Assembly (NCBI GenBank): GCA_004352715.1
Contig: SCFE01000110.1
Coordinates: 1,565,833 to 1,629,832 of the forward strand
DNA from: Hofstenia miamia
Lineage: Eukaryota > Xenacoelomorpha > Acoela
DNA: 64,000 nt
Direction of reading: 5' to 3'
Part shown: one piece after another, positions 1 to 9,217 of the stretch
How the letters are laid out: every line of letters starts with the position of its first letter
How positions within the stretch are numbered: position 1 is the first letter of the stretch
Made by a program: the position numbers and the translations under genes
The notes under the pieces: generated by a model
Database searches by the model: none
The model's input: only the letters and a program-made list of their open reading frames with translations
Told to the model about the DNA's origin: nothing

Positions 1-149
1 CCAAAAGCTCTTTGAAGGGATTATTCTAGGTATATCTGTTATTGGAAAAATGCTGATAAAAGTTGCAAACTTAGATTTTAAGAAAAATTTGTGTTTGTGA
101 ACTACCCGTAGTCTTAGCATTACAAAGATAAATAAATCCATACCGTTTA

Positions 150-1090
150 GTAAAAAGTTAATAAGCGCCGGAGCTTTAGTACCTCGGAAGGTGAAATGAT
201 TTGGCGGTGTAGTTGAAAGGACTTCGGCGTACGTTTGCGCGTTCGGCGCGTAGCGTCCTTGATTAATCATTGCTGGTGAGTACAAGGTACGTGATTGCCT
301 GTGATGTTGCGGTGGCATAAATGTATTCGCTGGTCGATATGATTGATAAGCATTATCTGGCTTCGACGGCAAAATTGAGCGGCCGTAGATGAAAGGAAGG
401 ATGCTTTGCATTTGCAAAATAGCTTTTAATGCATCGTGCTAATATAGCATATCCAGATTCAGAGAAATGAATTCCTCCTCGTGTAAATAGATCTCATCAG
501 CATGTGCACCCTTGTAAAAATAACGGTTATTTTCGAAGATCTTGTACTGCAATTGTTTTGCATTTTGATGTAATAATAGATTTACTTCCGATGACATTCC
601 ATTGAACATTTTAATATATGGGAATGGAGCGAGTTCGCCCAATGTAATTTCTGCATTTCGAAAGGAATGGCGTGTGGCAGTAATTAATTTTTCGAAAAGT
701 GGTGTAAAATTCTTGTTTGATTGCATGACGTCGTTTCTTCCAGCAGTGATCATCACCTTCTTTATATTGTTCCTTTGTGGGTATTGATAAATTGTTTGAA
801 ATTTCCTCGATTGTAGCTCCTGGATATGAATGAATAGTGACGTCGTGATCTTTCACAAGTTTATTTGCCCTCAAATTGCGATACATTGATGTTCCTATTA
901 TCAATGTATGCGAAGTATCTTTGATATGTTTGAGTTTTCGTTGGTTTGTTTCACCTTTTTCTAGAGTATTTGTTTCGGAAACATTGTCGCTGTTCATGCA
1001 TTTAGTGTTTGATGTTTCTAGTGGTGAGCGTGTTTCTTCTGAAGGGGATGGCGATTCTTCAATATTTGAGATTTTCCAAAGTAGGTAGTG
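150..1090 (-). pseudogene. SGNH/GDSL-esterase-like ORF of a retroelement, frameshifted
   Basis: Two overlapping reading frames make one SGNH-hydrolase-like protein. The upstream frame (997 to about 765) gives an acidic/serine N-terminus and then the block I-like LIIGTSMYRNL followed by HSYPGATIEEI. The second frame (about 765 to 439) gives the block III-like MITAGRNDV and the block V-like DEIYLHEEEF. A one-base shift near 765 separates the frames, and an in-frame TAG follows DMLY. A proline/glutamine-rich tail stays readable to about 150. Esterase domains of this type are known in ORF1 of CR1-like non-LTR elements, so a retroelement origin is likely. A free host hydrolase is possible but the breaks argue against function. 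Confidence 0.55.
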
Positions 1091-1239
1091 TAGTTTGAGT
1101 AGTTAATCCCTTGATAATGTAGCAAAAGGTGCAGCTAACTTTGCGCGGTGATGCGTTTTTGCGAATCAAAATCTCCAATAAACTGAGAACTGTTAATTGT
1201 ATCGAGTAGAGCGCGCTCGCTAGATCCGACTATCTCAGA

Positions 1240-2790
1240 GAGAAGCATGATTGGTTATCTTCATCTTCTGCCAATTCCAATTCCAACCAGTATTTCAAAG
1301 ATTGGACTGTTGCTTTTACGAGAGCAAATATTCCTTTCAGTCGCATCGACAACAAAGACTTAAGGAAATTTTTAGAGAAGTATAAGGGTCGCGCACAACC
1401 AGAAGAGTCAACTCTACGGAAAAATTACGTCAAAGAAGAATTCGCCGATATTATTGAGAGAGTTAAAACTGAGATTAAAGACAAGGACATCTTTATTACA
1501 ATTGACGAGACAACGGATGCTCAAGGTCAATCTATTGCAGTTGTTTCATGAGTATAGCTGAAAAATGAATGTTACATTACACTGCACTTAGTTGAGGTAG
1601 CCGAACTACAAAAAGCTGATGTCACCATCACACAGCAGTTTAATTCGACAATTGGAAAACTTTTTTGTGGCGATATTCCGTACGAGCGAATAAAATTATT
1701 CTTATCTGATGGAGCTGCTTATATGATTAAAGCTGGGAAAAATTTGAAACTTTTTTACCCAGAATTAAAGCATGTAACATGCATTGCCCACGTTCTCCAT
1801 CGTGTTGCTGAGTTTATCCGATGCAGTTATCATATGTTGGGGAACATGGTAAATGATGGTGATTTATTACTGCTCAAATTTTCAGCAAGGCTGCACTTCT
1901 TTGGAAACTTTGGTTGAAGATGAGTGCAACGTAGTTAAAACTTTGAAAAAAGTTTTGACAAGTACATTCAGTGGGCTTTCAGGTGACATCACAAATTTGG
2001 AGGGCCACTTGAAGATGACCTCTGCCATCCAAACTTTTAAACTATTTGAGATGTCATTGAATGTTCCTGAACTTGCTATTTACAAAGCCAAACTCGACAG
2101 TGTGATTGCTAAAAACCTGGATTTTCACTTTATGGTCAAAATTTCCTAAGTGCTACAAGGTGAACAAGTAGAAAATTTCAACGCGAATCCTGCGGATATT
2201 ACAGTAGTATTAAGAGACTCGTAGCCCTTCTCACTTTTTCCTGATTGGTCGAGAGGTGGCTCGTAGCCCTTCTCATTTTTTTCTGATTGGTCGAGAGGTG
2301 GGCAGAAGGAGGTTACACTTTTTTCTGATTGGTCGAGAGGGGTGGCCTTTGACCTGAGACATCGTGGATATTGGCGGGGGGTGTTTTACTGACGTCATGG
2401 ATGTAATTTTACTAGTTTTTGTGTTATTTATGTGGCCTAATTTAGTTTGCATTTTTTTNAAAAAGTGTAACAGACTTCTGCCCACCTCTCGACCAATCAG
2501 AAAAAAGTGTAACCTCCTTCTGCCCACCTCTCGACCAATCAGAAAAAAGTGAGAAGGGCTACGAGCCACCTCTCGACCAATCAGGAAAAAGTGAGAAGGG
2601 CTACGAGTCTCTTAATACTACTTATTACAAATTTCTCATATGTGCCGACTTTTAGAGTCGAAGTGGAGCGCCTCTTGTTGTTTTCAAAACGACTTCTGAG
2701 TCCTTAAAGAAAGCGCTATGCAGTTGAACATATGAAATGGGCTTTAGTTGTCATGCGAACAACCAGATTGAAGAATTTTGAAGACTGATA
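1240..2790 (+). pseudogene. hAT-superfamily transposase, degenerate and split by a MITE
   Basis: Frame 1 from about 1290 reads a hAT catalytic core with FITIDETTDAQGQS near 1495-1530 and LSDGAAYMIKAG followed by HVTCIAHVLHRVAEF at 1708-1820. Stops occur at 1549 and 1555, and a frameshift near 1900 moves into another frame that runs to 2149. After the inserted repeat (2203-2622) the reading resumes with FRVEVERLLLFSKRLLSP and HMKWALV, the C-terminal dimerisation region typical of hAT transposases. Removing the insert plus one duplicated TATTAC reconnects NPADI to TNFSYVP in frame. The gene was already a transposon relic when, or before, the MITE landed. The product would have cut and pasted its own element; nothing here is functional now. 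Confidence 0.75.
2203..2622. mobile_element. Foldback MITE with 6-bp target-site duplication
   Basis: A 420-bp palindromic element. Its left end AGTAGTATTAAGAGACTCGT is the reverse complement of its right end. Both sides carry the direct repeat TATTAC (2197-2202 and 2623-2628), read as the target-site duplication. Each arm contains about three copies of a 36-42 bp module with the core CTGATTGGTCGAGAGGTGG, in opposite orientations, so the element would form a long hairpin. A single N at 2459 lies close to the centre and probably marks an assembly join. It has no coding capacity and sits inside the hAT pseudogene. The superfamily is not clear, because a 6-bp duplication is not diagnostic. Confidence 0.8.
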
Positions 2791-2889
2791 ATTTGAATTT
2801 TGACTTAATTTTGTGCTCAATTTTCAATCAAATTTGACTCGATTTTTCAATCAATTTCTTCTTGTTTTTAACCCAACAGAATCTTAACT

Positions 2890-3963
2890 GAAGGGCTTCT
2901 ATTTTTTTCATTGTATGTAAATGATATTAAATGGCACTATAAGCAATTATTGTGGAATAGTGCAGTACGCTGACACCACGTGTACATGTATATACACACA
3001 TGATAATCAAATAGAAACATTAATTGGTAAATTAGAAATCAATCTCCCTCAACTGGTAAAATAGTTTAATATGCACCATTTAACTGTAAATCCCTCTAAA
3101 ACAGAATTCTGTGTTATGTCTCCCTTTCATAAAGATAATCAATCACACATTTTAAATTTTTCGGGGTCAAAAATTACTAAAGTCGAATCCTTAAAATATC
3201 TTGGAGTAACAATCGATAATAAATTGATCTATTCAAGTCACATACGCATAGTATTACGCATAATGGCAATGGGAATTAAAACTACTTCCCATGTAGACGA
3301 TTTTGTAAATTTCAAAGTGAAATCAATGTTGGTTACCTCTCTAGTATTAAGTCATTATAGATACTGTAATCTTTTATTTAATGACATAAACCACTCATTA
3401 ATAAATGAAATCGACTCACAAATTCAATGGGCAGCTAACATTCGACTATGAGCTTCAAAAGTTCATAAGATATTTTCCATTAATAAAATTTTGAGATATT
3501 TCAAATCAACGTTCACCCTACAGTAAACTACAATCCCCTTTATATGCGCATTCAACTTATAATACGAGCACTTCTAAATTCAGAAAAGTGAAGTTTTCTT
3601 TAAAATTCATTTTTAAACTCAACAATTGAACTATGGAATAATTTATCAATTGAAATAAAACAAATCAAAACCCACAGGAAATTTAAAAGTCATATCAATG
3701 ACTACCTCCGTAAGCAACATATCCTTAAATTCGGTTCTACCTAATAGAAAGGTTTTCAGTTTTTCAACAAATATCATTTGTTAAAATAATTCGCAATAAA
3801 CTGGGTAAACATGTAAATTCTGCATCCATGTTTTTGTTGCTGTGATTTATTGTTTCTGTGCTTCATGTTATTAATGACGCATTAAGTATTGTGTTAGCAG
3901 CTTTTGTCGGTGTTTAGTTATGCCAGCGTACTACACTTAGTAAGAAATTCTATTCTATTCTAC
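2890..3963 (+). pseudogene. CR1/Jockey-like non-LTR reverse transcriptase, 3' fragment
   Basis: The 3' part of an APE-type non-LTR retrotransposon. From about 2905 the reading gives YVNDI, a decayed YADDT region, then LTVNPSKTEFCVM, VESLKYLGVTIDNKL, and the thumb/tail segment with LVLSHYRYCNLLFNDI. The longest uninterrupted stretch is 3071-3451; stops and shifts lie on both sides. Downstream sequence to about 3940 reads as the usual C-terminal tail, and the copy ends in ATTCT repeats near 3946-3960, the type of short tail repeat seen in CR1-like elements. It is 5' truncated, with no endonuclease visible. Confidence 0.75.
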
Positions 3964-6011
3964 GTAAAATTTTACTCTTACAATGATAATTATAAAACTA
4001 GTATAAAAAGTACGACACTAGTAGTTACAACCAATTCTTCCATGTCTTTATCATGAGTCACCTTAATTATGCAATCATTTTATTTACTGACCTAGGCATG
4101 TGCTTTATAAAAAACTTGAAATTCAATTAAAATGGGCATTCAATATTTGAACGAAAAACTCATCGAAAACTAAGCATTGCATTTCTAGTTCAATTCTCTT
4201 TCTAAAGCAACTCGTCATGTTGAATACCCAGCTAACATTCTTCATGCTATCCAACCACCTCATAATACTATTAAAATCTCGGAATTTACTTATAAACAGA
4301 ACTAAAGTTTCAAAACTTTGACATGCGTTAAGCATAAATGAAACTCTTGATTAATGTCGCCATTCAAACCTGGATTTGGATACCTAAAGAACTTAAAAAA
4401 ATTCCTTAAAACACTTAAAAATCTTCCTTAAGCGAAAATACATTTCTAGAAAATCATGATTAGGATACAAATTTTATAACAATTATTATAAATAACTCGT
4501 TATTAAAATAGTACTATAGTAATTTATCCATAGCCTCTTTTGTAATTTATGTGAGTCGTAAATAATTGTTTTGACAATTTAATTGTGCCACTTAGATAAA
4601 TTATCAGTTATTCAATTGTAAAAATATATTTGAATAAAGAATTTATCATATCTTAAAAAATCTGAAGCTTTCTAACTCATGTTCTTATAAATCCTGCATG
4701 TTGACGAATAGCAATATACACTATTGGAAAAAATGGTTGTTAAATGGCGAAAATTTCAAATTTTCAGAGAAATATGCCTATTTTCGGTTGTCAATTTTGT
4801 TTTTAGTGATTTTATTTTCACTTGATTATTGTTTGACACTACCCTTTAATTCATATAGGTCAGGTTTGAGCTTTATATTGCTCACAATGAATGATTTGAG
4901 ATAATTACCCTAAAATACATGTTTCATGCTGCCTATATAGATGAATTGTACATGACTAAAAATGCCTCAGACATATACAAAGAAAATAATCAAATTCAAT
5001 TTCCTTTCACTTCTATGTCGACTATTTTAAATAGAAATTAATATATGTTTGGAACTATTGATCAAAAAATACAAATTTCAAACTTTATTCGTGGATATAC
5101 TCATTTATAGAAAAGTACATGAAAGTACTCCAAAACTTTTCGAAAGCACCAATATATAATAGAATCATACATTGGATAAATGTAAACATTTAATAGTGTC
5201 AATGGTGCTTCGTCATCTTTAACAAATTTACCAGAACGACATTACAAACAAATTTACAAAATTACATAACAAATCTCTTAGCAAATCCACATCAAGTGTT
5301 GATAGTTTTTGTAATGAAATAAATGAATATGCATAGAGAAATATCTAATGAGGAATGGAAAAATTTATCATGAACAACTCAATTGGTTTGCTATATAGTA
5401 GTACTAACACTTTTACAAAACAAAAATACCTATAAAATATTAGCATTGTAATAGCTTTCTCTTTACAATAGGAGTTTATAATTAACCAACATAATTGATG
5501 TAAGAACTATGTGTAAGAGGAATTAATTTTTGTTCAATGGTCTTAAATGTATATTTATCTTGTATATTTGAGTATATATTTAAATGACTTCAAACATGTA
5601 AAATTGCTAAAAAAATAGTAGAGAATTTGAAACCAAGAAAATGAAGAATTTTCAACATACATGCTTTTTATAATTTATAAATTGTAAAGCAGTAATCTAC
5701 TAATGAGACAATATAAACAATATTTATTAAAAAATTTATTAAAAAAGCAAAAATAGTCTTTCAATGTAAAAACACACTTTACAGCAATATGTATGTAACA
5801 TTTAAAAACATGATAGGACAACGACGAATTTACAAACTACAAAACTGCGGCAAATGGAACTGCACTTTCAAGTTGCACTTAGAGAACTGTAAAATGGACA
5901 GACATTATTGGTGAAAAGTTACACTACGAATTTAAAGTTCTAACCTTGTTTTACTAAAACTGATGTTTGACATAATTTATTACTGTGTTTAAAATATGTA
6001 GGATATTAGCA
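3964..6011. other. AT-rich noncoding stretch
   Basis: About 2 kb of AT-rich DNA with only short, unconvincing ORFs. I see no RNA gene or clear mobile-element end. It lies downstream of the distal terminal exon of the zinc-finger gene (- strand) and may include that gene's 3' UTR. Confidence 0.5.
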
Positions 6012-6208
6012 TCACATGCGGAATTCGGGCTTGGAATGGACAGTACGGACATGCTTTATAAGATTGCCTTTAAGTTTGCACGCATAATTACAATAACTAC
6101 AACTAAATGGTCGCTCATCACTATGAACAGATGCTATATGATTACGTAGGCAGTCGCTGCGATTAGTGGCATAGGTACACAGATGACAAGCGTGTTTCCT
6201 CTTTCGAT
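6012..6208 (-). CDS. C2H2 zinc-finger terminal exon, distal variant
   Basis: Terminal exon of a C2H2 zinc-finger gene on the - strand. After the acceptor TCTAG (AG = 6209-6210) it reads two tandem fingers. Finger 1 has CHLC and a HIASVH ending; finger 2 has CSYC and a HVRTVH ending. A short tail and TGA (6012-6014) follow. The linker between the fingers is SDERPF, close to the TGEKPY-type linker, so nucleic-acid binding is likely. The exon starts with a 2-nt overhang that fits the exon at 6545-6592. It is clearly homologous to the exon at 13848-14038, which points to alternative 3' exons of one transcription-factor gene. I cannot name the gene. Confidence 0.7.
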
Positions 6209-6544
6209 CTAGAGTACAAGATATTACAAACATTACATTTTCAAATTGATAATTAACGTTATTTAAATAATCCGTGCCGGATTCGATGAGCCCGAAGTTT
6301 CCAGGTACTGGAAGTTATTGAGCTGAAATTCAAACAGTTACATATTTGAAAGTTGATTAATGACATGGCGCAAAAGTCAATGTTTTCCAGTTGAGATAAA
6401 TTGGGCGGTTGTAGAATGATTTCCAATATAACATCATGCATAATTCTCTACAACTATAAAAATGATTACATTTTTTACTAAAATGTCAGGTTGAATTCAA
6501 TCCGGCTGTGAAAGCATGCAATAAAATACAGAATCAATTCTAAC

Positions 6545-6592
6545 CTTGTTCATCGCTCAGCTGTGGATGCAGCTTGGACCAGTCGTGTTTCT
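6545..6592 (-). CDS. Short internal exon preceding distal zinc-finger exon
   Basis: A 48-nt exon bounded by the acceptor ATTTTAG and the donor AAG|GTTAGA. It reads KHDWSKLHPQLSDEQ with a 2-nt overhang at the start and a 1-nt overhang at the end. Both phases match: the upstream exon at 14533-14608 ends with one nucleotide, and the zinc-finger exon at 6012-6208 begins with two. It is supported only by splice sites and phase, so it needs transcript confirmation. Confidence 0.45.
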
Positions 6593-6925
6593 CTAAAATA
6601 TATATTAAAACACATTTACATAAAAACAATTATTAATGAAGCACATCAACATTGGTAGTGTTTGTCAACTTTAGAGAATGAATCGAAAATATGGAAGAAT
6701 AATCGCAGTCATTTCTCAAAAACTGAAGCGACACAGTGACAAGCGCAAAATAGTCTCAACAACAATTCATCATTCATTGCATAAGAAATTGTTGAAAAGT
6801 AAAATTTCTGCATTGCATCTTAGGCACTTATCGCATTGCAAAGCTTCAAAATCTCATATCGAGTTCCCTGTACATATTAAGACCACGGACAAGTACAATA
6901 GCGGACCCTTGAACCAATATTATTA

Positions 6926-6928
6926 TAA

Positions 6929-6977
<49 letters not shown>

Positions 6978-6978
6978 T
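6926..6978. repeat. (ATA)n microsatellite
   Basis: About 50 bp of AAT/ATA trinucleotide repeat with one interruption. Similar trinucleotide tracts at 8118-8138, 9176-9214, 45042-45100 and 45291-45313 often mark 3' ends of non-LTR copies or edges of other elements in this window. Confidence 0.85.
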
Positions 6979-7006
6979 AATAAAAATAATAATTGTTATT
7001 ATTACT

Positions 7007-7431
7007 ATGTGTGCTCTTGTCGAGAACGGTCGGGTCTCGAGCTCACTCTCAAAAGCGATGCAAGATGATTTGTTTAGCGGCGTAACGTCCCCGAATGCGT
7101 CAATTACTTTGATTCAAGATAAAAAGAAAACGCCGCTCCATCACATGTTCGCTAAGCTGGACAAAGACCATTCAGCTGAAGCACTTCTTTTCTCTTCAAG
7201 AATTCTTTGCTTTCAGTATCTGATGCCTCTACTCAATCTCTGCTCGAATCTCAAAATCAACAAAAGTCACCCGAAAATCCAGCACCACCTTCCTCTACTG
7301 AATCTGTCGTTTCAAAATATCAGCCACTCACATACCACTCATTCCCAAGAATGCAACCGCCAAAATCGAAATCTAATTCGCGAATAAAACAAATAAAACC
7401 CGGGACTACAGCACTTACCATTGGAAAATGA
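7007..7431 (+). other. Unrecognised overlapping ORFs upstream of RT fragment
   Basis: Two + strand frames overlap here. 7007-7387 begins MCALVENGRVSSSLSKAMQD, and 7207-7431 is rich in Ser, Pro and Gln. A single shift near 7200 could join them into one protein. They sit directly before a non-LTR reverse-transcriptase fragment, so they may be the remains of a retroelement ORF1-like region. I recognise no domain, and function is unknown. Confidence 0.25.
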
Positions 7432-8138
7432 AATTAGTCAAAGTAAATGCGTAAATTATCTAGGTATATTAATAGACAATGACATGAAATTCGATAATTT
7501 CTTCTCCGCAAATTTAAGAGGATGGCATGTGGAATAAAATACTTGTACCACTTACGCCATGTAGGAAAATCGTCGCATGTAGAACTAATTCATTCATTTG
7601 TCTTAAGTCAATTTAATTACTGTGCATTTCTTTTTCAAAATCTCACATCGCAAAAACGTTCATCATTAGCAAAAATGTTTAACTGGGCATTTAAAACACT
7701 TAATTATATTGAAAAACATGAATCCATAACGCAATTAAGATCATCATATATTTTGGCCCCGAGTTACTTTATTCAGTATCAATCTTTATGTATGATTCAC
7801 AAATTTATTCATGAATTTAGTTTTCTTAATAATTACATCAATAAAAGAAGTAAAACACTTTTTAGTAACAATAATCGATTCATGTTCTTTTAAATGTTAA
7901 ATCTTATGGATGATTTAAGTATTGGTATAAAATGTGAGAAAAAATAAAACAATTTTATTAAATAGGCAACATAGATAATAAGCTCAATGCGTGGTCGAAT
8001 TTCTTTTAAAACTGCCCTTTAATTAATATTGCATATTTAAATAGTTTTGTAAATATTTTTTGTCATTTGTTAGTTTATAGACTTTGCATAAATTTAAGCA
8101 ATAAATTTGCTTTGACTCTTATTATTATTATTATTATC
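7430..8138 (+). pseudogene. Non-LTR reverse transcriptase C-terminal fragment with 3' tail
   Basis: The sequence reads QSKCVNYLGILIDNDMKFD (7440-7495), the RT palm/thumb motif also seen in the copy at 3071. After a shift comes an open stretch (7522-7893) with LIHSFVLSQFNYCAFLFQNL, equivalent to the LSHYRYCN segment of that copy. About 240 bp of AT-rich 3' UTR follows, ending in a TTA/ATT trinucleotide tail at 8118-8138. It is 5' truncated, as expected for a dead-on-arrival insertion of a CR1/Jockey-like element. Stops and a shift make it non-functional. Confidence 0.65.
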
Positions 8139-9175
8139 GCGCTGAATAGCTGATTTTCAGGAATTTTGGTGTATTCAGCGCCCTCTCCATAGTATTCAGC
8201 ACCCTTTGCATTTATTTGATTTCAATGAAACTTGCTGTGTAGCTTCGTTATGCAATGTTTCAATTGTGCCTTAGGTTGGGCAAGATAGGGGCATTAGTTT
8301 AGGAGTAAGAGACTTCCAAATTTTGGCAAAATGAACTGTTATGAGGGAGCTCAATTCAAATCTAAATTCAACTACTATAATAGCGCTAATTATAACTAAG
8401 AGTCTGTTATAAGGACGCTTTTTAGAAGAGTTCTAGTTCGATATTTTTTAAGAAATCCTAACATGAACCATTCTACGGGAAGGATACTGTAGAATGTTCA
8501 TGAATCAAACAATTTTGAACTAGCCATTGAATTAAATAAGTTCAAAAGTTTGTTCTAGATGTAAAATGTAATTTAAAAGAGAATAAATGTGGTCCGAAGT
8601 CGATCCAAACATTATCGACTTCATATTCAAGGTTTTATTAAGGTCGTTCCACAATAAGGGGGTTGTGCCCTTGCGAAAACCTAGATTGCGGGAGGAATAA
8701 TGTTCAGATCGATTTCGGACCTCTTTTATTCACTTCAAAATTAAATTTTACATCTATAATGTTCTGTTCAGTTTGTTTCAAGATGGAATTTTGGTAAGAC
8801 AGGCCGGAATCATTATTTTCTTCCAAATCCAATATAAGAGCGGGAAAATTGTTCAAATATGTAGACTCCTGTTTATTATCACCTAATTAATCATTTATTA
8901 CGAAAATATGCTTATATTAAATGAGAAATTACAATTAAATCACGTGCGCCATTATAATATTTAGTAAAATAGACATAAGCACAATTATAATAGTTCAAAA
9001 TAGTATGTAGTAGCGCCCTTATAATTGTTCACTTTCGAAAACTTTGGAGGCCCGTTTCTCCTAAACTAATGTCCCTACTTTGCTCAAATTGGATCCAAAA
9101 AATGAAAAGGGCGCTAATGCACTATGGAGAGGGCGCTACTGAAACCAAATTTCTCGAAACACCTTTACACTAGCG
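8139..9175. mobile_element. 1-kb foldback element between inverted trinucleotide repeats
   Basis: A long, diverged inverted repeat covers almost the whole interval. Left-arm GGCATTAGTTTAGGAG matches right-arm CTCCTAAACTAATGTCCC, left CGCCCTCTCCATAGT matches right ACTATGGAGAGGGCGC, and left TGGTCCGAAGTCGATC matches right GATCGATTTCGGACC near the centre (about 8650). A TTA repeat (8118-8138) ends at the left edge and an AAT repeat (9176-9214) starts at the right edge, so the microsatellites are inverted too. No coding potential. It is probably a non-autonomous foldback DNA transposon. Its central phrase GAAGTCGATCCAA recurs near 27565 and 28175. Confidence 0.7.
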
Positions 9176-9176
9176 C

Positions 9177-9214
<38 letters not shown>
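9176..9214. repeat. (AAT)n microsatellite
   Basis: Trinucleotide repeat abutting the right end of the foldback element, in the orientation opposite to the TTA repeat at its left end. Confidence 0.85.

Positions 9215-9217
<3 letters not shown>

Noticed and set aside
6259-6441. Possible extra zinc-finger gene exon after TTTCAG
   Set aside because: The phase needed by both neighbouring exons meets a stop at once, and other frames end in stops before a donor.
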